A DNA stretch of 64,000 nucleotides from Ardenticatenaceae bacterium (GTDB lineage: Bacteria > Chloroflexota > Anaerolineae > Promineifilales > Promineifilaceae). The position numbers and the translations under genes are program-made. The notes below the pieces were generated by a model that made no database searches, was not told the origin of the DNA, and saw nothing but the letters and a program-made list of their open reading frames with translations. Below, one piece after another: positions 1 to 8,621 of this stretch; the first letter of the stretch is position 1, and every line of letters begins with the position of its first letter. The stretch spans positions 1 to 64,000 of the forward strand of contig JACKBV010000006.1 in assembly GCA_020634315.1 (NCBI GenBank). The letters are read 5' to 3'.

Positions 1-86
1 CTGAGAAGACAAAAACAGCTTTTACCCTTGGGGATACATGGGTTGCCAGGGGGAAATTGGTTGAGTTATTGGTTAAACAGGATCAA

Positions 87-2753
87 TTACTTGATTGTTT
101 GTTGGGGGAGTGTGTCTAGCCAAGAACTTACCTTGTGATGCAAGTGATGACCTTGTTGCTCAAGCAGGACCTGGCTCTTTTGGGCAAGTTGGACTGCTTC
201 GGCTAAATTGTCTTGTGCCCGTTTCAGGCGAGCTAAATGGAACAGGGCAATACCCAGTAATCCATCTATGCCTAACGCTTGCGCCAAGTCTCTGGCTTGT
301 GTCCAGACATCGGCGGCTCTTTCAAATTCTTCACGCGCCAGATGTAAATCCCCTAGCCAACTTAAAGCTGTGAAAATGTCCCAGCCTTCGCCAGTTTCCT
401 GTGCCAACGTCAAACTTTCCTGCAAATAAGTATCTGCAGATTGATAATCATGCTGTTTGAGAGCGACTGCACCCAAGTTTGCCAAAGCAAAGCTCAGGTT
501 GGCGGGGTGTTCTATCTCACGGGCAAGGGTTACGGCGCGTTGCAAATAAGGCTGGGCTGCGTCTAAGTCCTCTTGTTCCAAAGCTGTTTCGCCCAAACTG
601 GACAAGGTTAGGACAATCATTTCTTTGAGGTTGATTTTTTCAGAGATGGCGAGTCCGGCTTGTAAATAAGATTCGGCCTGGGCGAAGTGACCCTGGCTTT
701 GAGCAACTGCGCCTAGATTGTGCAGCAGGGTTGTCTGACCTCGCAGATCACCCATTTCTTGTAGGATTTGCAGGCCTTGCCGATAAAAGCTCTCGGCTTG
801 TTGCCACTGGTTGCGATGGTAAGCTGCGGATCCTAGGCGGATCAATAATTCCCCCGCGCGTTTTTGGTCGCCAATTTTTTGGGCCAGTGTATGTGCTTCT
901 CGAAAGTGGTTTTCTGCCTGGGCGTAGTCGCTTTTGCCTATAGCAATGGCTTTGCCGAGCAGGCTCAAAATATCGCTGTGCTTTTTGTTGTCTCCGTTTT
1001 GTTGAACTAGATGGAGTGCTTCTAAAAGTTGCGATTCGGCTTGGTCGTAGGCTCCCTGTTCAATGTTGACAGCGGCCAGGTTGTATAGCAGGTAGGTGCG
1101 GATGTGGGAGTGGTTATCAGCCTGGATGAGGGTGAGTCCATAGTGGGCGTGTGCTCTGGCCTGGGCATAATCAGCTTGCAAATGGGCAAGATGTGCCAGA
1201 TGGGACAGAATCAAGGCTTCGCTAGACAAGTCGTTATTGGTACGGGCGGCTTGCAGGGCCTGGTTCAAGTGGCGTATTGCTACGTCGTGTAAACCACGCA
1301 TTTCGAGGAAAGGATAAAAGATGTGAATACCCTCAATGATTGATGCAGCCAGATTTTGGGTGAAGGCTGTTTGCAGGGCGGCGAGGATGTTGTTTGTTTC
1401 CAGGTCGAGAGCGGGCGGATCGAATTCGTGAGTCTGAACGTAGGTGATGTAGTAGTCAACCATGCGTGTCCAGGTTTCTTTGTGGCTGATTTTTTCGCGG
1501 GCGTAGTCGCGTAAGAGGGGGTGTAGGCTGTAGCGGTGGTTGGCTTCGTGGCGCAGGAGGGAGAGGCGGGCGAGTTGATGCAGCCGGGTTGTGATGGTTT
1601 TGGTGGGTTGTTGGGTAACGGCCGTTACGGCCTCCACACTGAAGCTTTCCCCTCCAAATGTGCCCAACGCAGCAAAAACTGCTTGTAAATCGGGGGAAAG
1701 GGTCTGATAGCTAATGTCGAAAGAGAGTCGCACATTGCGGTCTTCGCCGCGTGTAAGTAAGTCTAAGCGCCCTTCTTGCTGCTGGATTTGGTTCAGAAAG
1801 TCGGGAACACTGTAATAGGGTGTATAGGCTAGCCGGGCCGCGGCGATGGCGATAGCGAGGGGCAAGTGACCCAACAGGTTAGCGATCTCGAGCAGATGAG
1901 ATTGGTTGCGATGCACTCTTGGTTGGCCGAGAAAGTTAATAAACAAAGTTAATGAATCATTGCTTTCGGGGTTAAAGGGTCTGATTTCGGCACGCTTAAA
2001 GCCATCGGCGGCGGGTAAGTCGTGGCGGGTGGTGATGATGACGGCCGTTTTGCCAGTGTTGGGCGGCAGCAGCAGTTCTAGTTGTTTGTTGTGTTGGGCA
2101 TCGTCCAAAATGATGAGGGTGCGTTTGTTGGCTAAGATGCCGCGCACGTAGGTGCTGCGGCTGTTGACATCGGTAAGTTGGCTGACATCTTCGCCGAAAG
2201 TTTGGGCGAACAGGCTAAGAATGGTCATTGTGTCGGAAGTGGCGAGGTTGGCCCAAAGCACGCCATCGGGGAAGGCGGGACGTAATTGGTAGGCGAGGCG
2301 GGCGGCAACGGCCGTTTTGCCCACGCCGCCCATGCCCCACACGTTGCACACGTTGACGAAGGCTCCATGTTGCAAGACTTCGGCTAGTTCGCTCAACACA
2401 TCGTTGCGTCCGACAAAGTAGGGTAAATCGGGGATAGCCTGGAAGGGAACGGCCGTTGACGGTGGCCAAGGGGCTAAGAGGGCGTGGTCGTCGGCTGTGG
2501 TAATGTTCTGTCGTAAGTCCGCTATGGTGGGGTGATGGGCAGACAAGAGGAGGCGGTTGGTTTCGAGTTCGGTGAGGTGTAAAACGGCCGCTAATCGGGT
2601 CAAGACTTGCCACTGCTGCGGCTTGCTCACGGTCCCATCCAGCCAGTTATTGATAGATTTACGAGACAAACCTGTCATTTTTGCCAGTTTGCCACTGGAA
2701 TAATGCGCTCGATCTACATATTCACTTAATACATCCGCTAATGTTTCCTGCAT
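87..2753 (-). CDS. NB-ARC ATPase transcriptional regulator with HTH and TPR repeats
   Basis: Large signal-transduction ATPase of the STAND/NB-ARC type, 888 residues from the chosen start. Residues about 1-75 form a helix-turn-helix (SGKLAKMTGLSRKSINNWL). A P-loop GMGGVGKT lies at about 140-147 and a Walker B LIILDDA at about 213-219. From about residue 490 to the end there are tandem tetratricopeptide repeats (A..Y..QAL.la...gd pattern). Such proteins are thought to bind DNA through the HTH and to switch by nucleotide-dependent assembly when the TPR region senses a ligand; the ligand here is unknown. The start at 2753 was preferred to the longer reading at 2840 because a GAGG box lies just upstream. 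It stands alone, divergent from the next gene. Confidence 0.88.
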   Translation of the reverse strand: MQETLADVLSEYVDRAHYSSGKLAKMTGLSRKSINNWLDGTVSKPQQWQVLTRLAAVLHLTELETNRLLLSAHHPTIADLRQNITTADDHALLAPWPPSTAVPFQAIPDLPYFVGRNDVLSELAEVLQHGAFVNVCNVWGMGGVGKTAVAARLAYQLRPAFPDGVLWANLATSDTMTILSLFAQTFGEDVSQLTDVNSRSTYVRGILANKRTLIILDDAQHNKQLELLLPPNTGKTAVIITTRHDLPAADGFKRAEIRPFNPESNDSLTLFINFLGQPRVHRNQSHLLEIANLLGHLPLAIAIAAARLAYTPYYSVPDFLNQIQQQEGRLDLLTRGEDRNVRLSFDISYQTLSPDLQAVFAALGTFGGESFSVEAVTAVTQQPTKTITTRLHQLARLSLLRHEANHRYSLHPLLRDYAREKISHKETWTRMVDYYITYVQTHEFDPPALDLETNNILAALQTAFTQNLAASIIEGIHIFYPFLEMRGLHDVAIRHLNQALQAARTNNDLSSEALILSHLAHLAHLQADYAQARAHAHYGLTLIQADNHSHIRTYLLYNLAAVNIEQGAYDQAESQLLEALHLVQQNGDNKKHSDILSLLGKAIAIGKSDYAQAENHFREAHTLAQKIGDQKRAGELLIRLGSAAYHRNQWQQAESFYRQGLQILQEMGDLRGQTTLLHNLGAVAQSQGHFAQAESYLQAGLAISEKINLKEMIVLTLSSLGETALEQEDLDAAQPYLQRAVTLAREIEHPANLSFALANLGAVALKQHDYQSADTYLQESLTLAQETGEGWDIFTALSWLGDLHLAREEFERAADVWTQARDLAQALGIDGLLGIALFHLARLKRAQDNLAEAVQLAQKSQVLLEQQGHHLHHKVSSWLDTLPQQTIK

Positions 2754-2863
2754 GATGAACCTCAATTTTGGCACAGTTTTGACCCAGAATTTGATTTTGG
2801 GGTTTGTTAAAATTTTAGGGCAAAGGCAACCACGTGGCAACCTTGGCTATCATTTGTGGCAGG

Positions 2864-3003
2864 TTTTTTCAAAATTCCTCTTTGTGGCCGCGATTTCATA
2901 ATCACGCTTGATTCGTTACACGAGAACGCGAAAAGGATTTCGTAACTGTGATTTGGATATTTCCAACTACGGAAAAACCTTGTCATTTGTGGTAAGCCAC
3001 CAG
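2864..3003. repeat. Dispersed intergenic repeat, copy A (partner at 51080-51216)
   Basis: About 140 bp beginning TTTTTTCAAAATTCCTCTTT and running through GATTTCATAATCACGCTTGA to the CAGTCAAAG end. It matches 51080-51216 over most of its length with scattered mismatches and small indels. Both copies lie 70-80 bp upstream of a plus-strand start codon. No ORF or terminal inverted repeats were seen. Confidence 0.7.
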
Positions 3004-3074
3004 TCAAAGAAAAACAAAGTAACTGTTTAAAACATAACTACCGATTATTTTGGCTTTCGTAGGAGGTAAATAGG

Positions 3075-4181
3075 ATGCGAGAGAAAAACAAAAGTAGTAA
3101 TAAGTCAACTCTTATGAAAATGGGCTGTTTACTTTATGTTTTTATGATGCTTCCCATATGTGCATGTGGGCTTTGGTTTTTTAGAGATTCTATACCTGTT
3201 CCTGATAGCTTGGCCTATTTAATGCCGCCAACACCTTTACCCACTCCTACACCTACGCCTGAACCAGGTAAAGCAGCCCGAGAGCTTTTGTTCACGGGCA
3301 AAGTAGTCAATGGGGATGCAACTAATTGGCCTAACGAAAGATTGGTTGTGTTGTATCTGAATGGACAAGAAGTTGGGCGAACTACTACAGATGTCGGTGC
3401 AAATAATTTGAGTGAGGAAGGGATGACAGATGGCTATTTCGCTATTGAAATCCCGAACACGTACGAAATACCTGAAAACAGATTTGACTTTACTGAATTT
3501 GAAGTAAAAACTGATAGATCAGTCTTACCCTCACGGCAGACAATTTGGTTTGGCAATATGATCGAGGGTGGTCTTTACGAAATTCCAGTGCCTGTTAAGA
3601 ATTTATCCTATTTCATCAAAATCTTTGCAACCAATACTGCCTATCTGCCCACTGAAATGTTGGAAGAGGGATCAACTCGCCTTACGGCAGATCGTGAGGT
3701 CGTCTTAGCTCTAGATTGGGATGAAGCAGAGACTTCTTCAGATAACCGTATCCTCATTCAAGGCGTGCAAACGGATGTTAGTCAGGAAACAGTGGAGATA
3801 AACCGAGAAATCTTTTCTATTGAGAATTGTCAGGGTAACTCTGTTCTTTCCCAAGTGACGAGTTCAACCCAAACTTTTTATCACGAATATGAAACAGAAA
3901 CCACGGCAACAGCAAGTGTTGATTTACCTATAAAACTGCCGGTTCTTTTAGAACTGGAAGCCAGATATGGGTTTGTGCAAGGGCAAATTAATTCCAAAGA
4001 GGTCTCGTTTAATATGGAAGCCCAGCCCGGAACGAATGTTACCTATACGTTGATTTGGCTAGAAACTTGGGAATCTGGTGTTGCCATTGTAGAAGTTGAA
4101 TCGGAAAGGCTTGAAGTGCCATTTCGGGTGCGGAAGAGTGTTACCTCTGACATCAGTAGTGAGGCATCTGCTTGTGGTTAG
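3075..4181 (+). CDS. Membrane-anchored extracellular protein of unknown function
   Basis: A 368-residue protein I do not recognise. The N-terminus has basic residues followed by a hydrophobic stretch (about 15-35, CLLYVFMMLPICACGLWFF) that fits a signal anchor or a lipoprotein signal. A PTPLPTPTPTPEP linker follows at about 52-65, typical of Chloroflexota surface proteins, then a probably beta-rich domain to the end. No catalytic motif is evident. The start is well set by the Shine-Dalgarno sequence AGGAGG at 3061-3066. The gene is AT-richer than its neighbours and contains no copy of the iterated ACGGCCGT palindrome, so it may be a recent arrival. A dispersed repeat lies directly upstream. 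Confidence 0.7.
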   Translation: MREKNKSSNKSTLMKMGCLLYVFMMLPICACGLWFFRDSIPVPDSLAYLMPPTPLPTPTPTPEPGKAARELLFTGKVVNGDATNWPNERLVVLYLNGQEVGRTTTDVGANNLSEEGMTDGYFAIEIPNTYEIPENRFDFTEFEVKTDRSVLPSRQTIWFGNMIEGGLYEIPVPVKNLSYFIKIFATNTAYLPTEMLEEGSTRLTADREVVLALDWDEAETSSDNRILIQGVQTDVSQETVEINREIFSIENCQGNSVLSQVTSSTQTFYHEYETETTATASVDLPIKLPVLLELEARYGFVQGQINSKEVSFNMEAQPGTNVTYTLIWLETWESGVAIVEVESERLEVPFRVRKSVTSDISSEASACG

Positions 4182-4369
4182 GTTGGGGGCAAAAAATCAT
4201 CTAAAAACAGGATGGGTGAATGTTCCGTGCGAACATTGAGGGTTTGTCGCTCGAAGACTGTGATTCTGGAGTATTGCCGGAGGGTTTAGATATGTAAGAA
4301 GTTAATGTTGCGTATTTGGTAATTTTCTTATGAGGTTTAACAGATAAATTAAAAAATATGAGGTTGTAA

Positions 4370-5986
4370 ATGATGGCAAAAATGTCTAAGAATACTTTGT
4401 TGATCGTATCTTTATTTCTACTATCCATTTTTATATTGCGGGCACCGCATAAGGTCTTTGCGGATGTGACCCATTGTGGCACGATAGCGGCTAATGAGAC
4501 TTGGGCAGCCGCTGATAATGTGCATGTTATGACTTGTGACGTGACAGTTCCTGCTGGTGTGACGTTGACAATTGAAGAGGGGGCCATTGTAAAAGCCCAG
4601 GCTGATGACAGCCTGATTATTAATGGCAAATTGATTGCCAAGACAAGTACATTTAATCTCTTATGATGAGATATGGATCCACAACCGTTCCATCGACTTT
4701 TGCTGTTCATGCCATGCAAATGGCTCACAGGAAGAGTTTAGTCGATGGTGCATCAGTTTAACCCTCTCAATCTTTTTAGCCGGCAGTTAGTTCCAAGTGC
4801 GACAACTGGCAAGCATTAAATATTGATGCGGAAAGTCCAATAACATCAACTGTTTGGCATTTCCGGAGTAGTGGCTGGGCAAAGGAATGCAGGGCTTTTT
4901 GAATACAGTCCGGCAGAATGTGGGTGTATCAGCACTAGATGTTGACTTAGGGGATGTAGATGGTGATGGTGATTTGGATGCCTTTGCCCTTGGCCGAACT
5001 TCAACCAATAGGGTGTGGCTGAATAATGGTGATGGCGTATTCACTGACAGTGGTCAAACTTTAGGGAATGCAAATGGATTTGCCATTGAATTAGGCGATT
5101 TGGATGGGGATTCTGATCTTGATGCCTTTGTTGTTTATGGTGTTAATACATCCCAGCCCAATAAGGTCTATTTCAATGATGGCAGCGGCAATTTTAGTGA
5201 TAGCGGCCAAAATTTAGGCAATACAGATGGTAGTGATGTTGGCTTAGGTGATTTAGATGGGGATGGCGACCTGGATGCTTTTGTCTCCAGGCTTTTTGAT
5301 AATCCAAATGAGGTATGGTTGAATGATGGGCATGGCTTTTTTAGCAACAGTGGACAAGCTTTAGGAAATTCAGGTAGCTACTCTCTTGCTTTGGGTGATG
5401 TAGATGGAGATGGCGACATTGATGCTTTTATAGCTACTATTGATGCCGATGAAACTGCACCTAATGAAGTGTGGTTGAATAATGGCAAGGGTATTTTCAC
5501 TGACAGTGGTCAACGTTTAGGCAATTTGGGTAGTGCTGGTGTTGTTTTGGGCGATTTGGATGGAGATGGAGATCGGATGCTTTTTGTTGTGAATCGTGAT
5601 TAGATCAGAAAACCAACCAAATAAAGTATGGTTTCAATGATGGCAATCGTATTTTTAGTGATAGCGGACAGTCTTTGGGGAATTCGGCCAGTGTCTTTGT
5701 TGATTTAGGAGATGTAGATGGAGATGGTGACCTAGATGCCTTTGTGGTGAATGGCACTTCGGCTTACCAAGCTAACCGTGTATGGTTTAATGATGGTACC
5801 GGATTATTTAGCGACAGCGGTGAGCCAATGGGTAATGCTCAGAGTCGTTCGATCGTTTTGGGTGATTTAAATGGGGATGGACGCTTGATGCCTTCGTCGG
5901 CGGATGGAGTGGTGGAACAAACAATGAAATCTGGCTAAATCCTAAAGTTCTGGAAAGCGATTTATCTGCCAATTGTCACAACGTAG
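4370..5986 (+). pseudogene. Decayed secreted VCBS/FG-GAP repeat protein
   Basis: Remnant of a surface protein. 4370-4666 encodes a signal peptide (KNTLLIVSLFLLSIFILRA) and a short beta-helix-like segment (GVTLTIEEGAIVK), then stops. 4887-5603 and 5675-5938 encode about six FG-GAP/VCBS-type repeats of about 60 residues built on LGDLDGDGDLDAFV, NEVWLNDG and SDSGQ.LGN. The D-x-D-G-D-G-D loops resemble the calcium-binding blades of beta-propellers. At least three frame breaks separate the pieces (about 4665-4886, near 5600, near 5890). Read in the right frame, the last codons give AIYLPIVTT and a stop at 5984-5986. This resembles the C-terminal tail of the other broken surface gene at 14866. The stacked lesions indicate genuine decay. 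Confidence 0.75.
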
Positions 5987-6025
5987 AATTAGGGTAAGAG
6001 GGTAACGTGCCGTTTCACCCTTCAA

Positions 6026-6070
6026 ATGGAATAGAAATGGCCGTTCCCAGAACGGCCGTTTCTATTCCAT
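6026..6070. terminator. 20-bp hairpin containing the iterated palindrome
   Basis: Left arm 6026-6045 and right arm 6051-6070 pair over 20 bp with one G-T mismatch around a CCCAG loop. Each arm ends in the (A/T)GGCCGTT or AACGGCCGTT motif. It lies just after the decayed surface gene and could end its transcript, although no strong T tract follows. Confidence 0.5.
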
Positions 6071-6240
6071 CGCCTTGTATTGAATCGACCGCTTTCGCTG
6101 CGATTATAATCACAGGGGCGTTGATGTTGCCATTGGGCAAGGCTGTGTACGATTGGCTGCGGACTAAATCGGCTTTCGCCGCTGTCGTATTAGCCCGTCC
6201 CGTTTACGGGCGGGCTTCAGTTCCCCAAACGCCTCCGTCC

Positions 6241-6249
6241 TGCTATAAT
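6241..6249 (+). promoter_or_regulatory. Extended -10 promoter element TGCTATAAT
   Basis: A perfect extended -10 (TG-N-TATAAT) ends 9 bp before the ATG at 6259, so transcription would begin within about 3 nt of the start codon. The mRNA would be leaderless or nearly so. The -35 region is weak, as is usual for extended -10 promoters. Confidence 0.6.
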
Positions 6250-6258
6250 TTCCCTACG

Positions 6259-6480
6259 ATGTTTGAAGATGCACAAGTGGGAAAAGAACCGCCCCGAATT
6301 GCCAAAGTTGTCAAAAAGTTAAGGATTGGCGACCAGCCATCTGATTTTGCTTACTGGCAAACGCAGTCCTATGAGGCGCGTTTAGCTGCGTTAGAAGAAA
6401 TTCGCCGCGCCTATATTGCCTGGAAATATGATACTGAACCTGGATTTCAAAGAATTTATACAATCGTTGAACGACAATGA
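6259..6480 (+). CDS. Small protein paired with a nucleotidyltransferase (toxin-antitoxin-like partner)
   Basis: A 73-residue soluble protein (MFEDAQVGKEPPRIAKVV...). Its conserved-looking part is DFAYWQTQSYEARLAALEEI followed by a C-terminal basic R-I-Y-T-I-V-E-R segment. Similar small proteins often precede predicted nucleotidyltransferases in bacterial and archaeal genomes; the role is not established. A longer reading from 6007 exists, but the extended -10 at 6241-6249 makes the ATG at 6259 much more likely. Its 3' end overlaps the next gene by 53 nt in another frame, pointing to translational coupling. The pair may be an AbiE/MNT-like toxin-antitoxin or stress module; this is inference from layout. 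Confidence 0.65.
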   Translation: MFEDAQVGKEPPRIAKVVKKLRIGDQPSDFAYWQTQSYEARLAALEEIRRAYIAWKYDTEPGFQRIYTIVERQ

Positions 6481-6868
6481 CGTTCGTTATCTTGTCGTGG
6501 GCGGTTATGCGGTTGCTTTTCACGGCCATCCCCGATTCACCAAAGATATTGACATTTGGGTCTGGGTTGATGAGCAGAATGCCTCAAACCTCGTTAAAGC
6601 ACTCGACCAGTTTGGATTTGCTTCTTTGGGGCTTACCGCCGCTGATTTTCTTGAGCCGGGCATCATCGTCCAGTTGGGTTATCCGCCTAATCGTATTGAC
6701 CTCATTACCAGTTTGAAAGGCGTCGAATTTTCGATTTGTTACGCCCAGCGCGTCGAAGAAACGATTGATGGGATCATCTTGCCATTTATTGATTTGGAAA
6801 ACCTCAAGAAAAACAAGAAGGCGGTGGGACGTCTTCAAGATTTAGCTGATTTGGAGAATTTGGAGTAG
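6428..6868 (+). CDS. Nucleotidyltransferase of the AbiEii/DUF6036 type
   Basis: Predicted 146-residue minimal nucleotidyltransferase. The fold signature is visible at residues about 21-41: the GG pair in VVGGYAVAFHG followed by the DxD metal site KDIDIWV. The usual C-terminal LADLENL element closes the protein. Proteins of this family transfer a nucleotide to a partner protein or RNA and often act as the antitoxin or toxin half of two-gene modules. The ATG at 6428 was chosen over 6416 for homology of the N-terminus. It overlaps the preceding 73-residue gene by 53 nt. Which half, if either, is toxic cannot be told from sequence. Confidence 0.78.
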   Translation: MILNLDFKEFIQSLNDNDVRYLVVGGYAVAFHGHPRFTKDIDIWVWVDEQNASNLVKALDQFGFASLGLTAADFLEPGIIVQLGYPPNRIDLITSLKGVEFSICYAQRVEETIDGIILPFIDLENLKKNKKAVGRLQDLADLENLE

Positions 6869-6880
6869 GAAGAATTTCAC

Positions 6881-7005
6881 ACCCTTCTGTAACGGCCGTT
6901 ATCGTTGTCATGACGCAAAATCTGGGCAGCAAAGCGGAAGGTATTGCCTTTTGCCAGCAAGTGGGCAAGGCCGTGTACGATTGGCTAGGTTCTGTTGATA
7001 ACTGA
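6881..7005 (+). pseudogene. Gene fossil: C-terminal fragment with GKAVYDWL motif
   Basis: An open frame without its own start encodes VIVVMTQNLG, then AEGIAFCQQVGKAVYDWLG and a stop at 7003-7005. It resembles the last residues of a hydrolase, perhaps beta-lactamase-like, but that is a guess. A shorter second fossil of the same end (PLGKAVYDWLRT) is at about 6130-6165, on the other side of the nucleotidyltransferase pair. The cassette therefore sits between two related fragments. Confidence 0.4.
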
Positions 7006-7032
7006 GGCCATATTTTGAATGGCTGGAACTGT

Positions 7033-7302
7033 AAGCAGTCATTCAGGGGCATGAAGCAGTCATTCAGGGGCATGAAGCAACGATTCAGGAGCAAGCAGTG
7101 ATTCAGGAGCACGAAGCAACGGTTCAGGGGCATGAAGCAACGATTCAGGAGCATGAAGCAGTGGTTCAGGAGCTGTAAGCAACGACTCAGGAGCTATAAG
7201 CAACGACTCAGGAGCTGTAAGCAACGACTCAGGAGCTATAAGCAACGACTCAGGAGCTATAAGCAACGGTTCAGGAGCAGTAAGCAGCCGTTCAGGAGCA
7301 AT
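7033..7302. repeat. Minisatellite: 13 tandem units of 21 bp
   Basis: Thirteen head-to-tail units built on the core CGACTCAGGAGC with AAGCA at the start of each; twelve are 21 bp and one (7075-7092) is 18 bp. All lengths are multiples of three, so reading frames persist through the array. Units 8-11 are nearly identical, and the outer ones carry more changes. There are no spacers, so it is not a CRISPR array. On the minus strand the units encode an A-P-E-S-L-L-x heptapeptide. Confidence 0.95.
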
Positions 7303-7383
7303 GGAGAGCGATTGCTGAACGGCCGTAGCCAATCCAGTTGGCACATCCATCGTTTCGTGTTTCCTTTTGAGCAGAAAACTCAT
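7060..7383 (-). CDS. Possible heptapeptide-repeat protein coupled to the J-domain gene
   Basis: A 107-residue reading frame whose ATG overlaps the TGA of the upstream J-domain gene as ATGA (7380-7383), a layout typical of translational coupling. After a short unique N-terminus (MSFLLKRKHETMDVPTGLAT) it consists of eleven heptads of the form (I/T/H/R)-A-P-E-(S/P/R)-L-L. It ends where a unit has mutated to a TGA. The regular A-P-E-x-L-L pattern could form an extended or helical repeat. Against it, the repeat DNA is open in other frames too and no homologue is known to me. It could be a chance frame through a minisatellite. Confidence 0.35.
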   Translation of the reverse strand: MSFLLKRKHETMDVPTGLATAVQQSLSIAPERLLTAPEPLLIAPESLLIAPESLLTAPESLLIAPESLLTAPEPLLHAPESLLHAPEPLLRAPESLLAPESLLHAPE

Positions 7384-8210
7384 TTCCCATTTGTGGTGTT
7401 ATCATCTCCAATATTTTTCACCAGCGCCAACTGCGCCTGCAAGGTCGCCACATCCTGGCGGCGGCGGGCGATGGCCTCTTCCAGTTCGCGCCGCACCAGC
7501 GTCCACCAATCCTCGCTGCCCTCGTCCAATGCCTGTGCTTTGTAATAGAGGCGTGCTGTGTTTTCACCGCGTAATGCTTGCAGCCGCTGCTGGGCGCGGC
7601 GGCGACGGCGGCGTGCGTTTAGAATTTGCTCGCGCAGTTTGCGCAGGGTGATGTTGGTAATGCCGGTTAGCTCGGCCAGTTCGCCGGGGTCGAGTTCGCC
7701 CGCCAGATCATAAAGTGCCTGGACATCACCGGCGGTGTAGGCGGCGTTTACGGCCGTCATCATCATGGTGCGGTAGGCTTGTTCAACGGCCGTATTCGCC
7801 AAATCGGGGTGAAACTTGCGTGCCAATTCCCGGTAAATTCGTTTTTCTGCTGCTTTGTCGCGGGGTGTATCTGTCGGCAGGATGAGGTCGTCAGGGTCGG
7901 GAACGGCCGTTTCCCTGGCCGCCATCTCTACCGTTTCCCAAAAATCATCATCCAACGGCACACCTAAATCATGCGCCTGGCGCAATAATTCCAGCCGCGT
8001 CAGACACGCCTGCTTTTCCAGTTGCAGCGCCAGCAATTCATCCACCAGAGCATCCAGGTGCAGACGGCAGTGCATCCGAAAGGCATTAATCGCCGCTTGT
8101 TCTTGCGCCAGTTCTGCCTCAGCCTCCATCAACTGCTGCCGTGCCCGTGCCAACTCTTGCTGCCAATCCTGTGGTCGCGGCTGCGTGACCGGCTGTAACT
8201 GCTTATCCAT
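7380..8210 (-). CDS. J-domain-like protein with coiled-coil regions
   Basis: A 276-residue cytoplasmic protein. An N-terminal coiled coil (about 15-75, rich in A, E, Q, L) precedes a segment with the DnaJ signature YRELARKFHPDLA, the HPD at about 134-136. Next comes an R-rich helical C-terminus (ARRRRRRAQQRLQAL). J-domains stimulate DnaK ATPase through HPD, so this may recruit Hsp70 to a specific client. The ATG at 8210 follows a GAAGGGG box; a TTG five codons upstream is less likely. A repeat-coding ORF overlaps its stop codon. Confidence 0.72.
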   Translation of the reverse strand: MDKQLQPVTQPRPQDWQQELARARQQLMEAEAELAQEQAAINAFRMHCRLHLDALVDELLALQLEKQACLTRLELLRQAHDLGVPLDDDFWETVEMAARETAVPDPDDLILPTDTPRDKAAEKRIYRELARKFHPDLANTAVEQAYRTMMMTAVNAAYTAGDVQALYDLAGELDPGELAELTGITNITLRKLREQILNARRRRRRAQQRLQALRGENTARLYYKAQALDEGSEDWWTLVRRELEEAIARRRQDVATLQAQLALVKNIGDDNTTNGK

Positions 8211-8228
8211 GCACAACCCCTTCAAAAC

Positions 8229-8380
8229 AAACCTCCGCGAGGTTCCAAAGATGGCCTCTGCTATGCGCTAAACCCCCGGAGGTTATCCGTCAGATAGATA
8301 CCTTGATAATAACCTTCGCGCGGTTGGGTTTCAACGTTTTGCGTGCTTGGCTGCCCCTGAAAATAGCCTCCTGGCAGGTG
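8229..8380. repeat. Intergenic palindromic repeat (CTCCCGGAGG family), diverged copy
   Basis: Contains ACCTCCGCGAGGT, CCCCCGGAGGTT, ACCTTCGCGCGGTTGG and AAAATAGCCTCCTGG separated by 30-50 bp. This is the same succession of short GC-rich palindromes seen in sharper form at 27742, 36869, 37062, 47229 and 49249. The rest of the spacer to 8621 shows nothing else I can name. Confidence 0.6.
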
Positions 8381-8621
8381 CGTCCCCTTCTGCATATATG
8401 ACCAATGGCTATGCCATCCTGCTTAAAATAGCACCAATGGCACATGTTCGCACCTATGAAAATGAGTAGAGTTTATAGAAAGCATGAAGGGCATCGAACC
8501 TTCGCTAAAATGACCCATTGTTGTAAATCGAGAAAGTAGTAAACAGTAAGCAAAGCGGTAGTCAGTAATCAGATTGCCGTTTGTCGCATACTGAATACCC
8601 ATCACCCATTACCGGAAACAA

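Noticed and set aside
7033..7302. CRISPR array
   Set aside because: Units are contiguous with no unique spacers and are themselves variable.
7132..7545. Plus-strand frame through the minisatellite (M-K-Q-R-F-R-S repeats)
   Set aside because: It runs into the antisense of the J-domain gene and has no ribosome site or coupling; the minus-strand reading is the better candidate.
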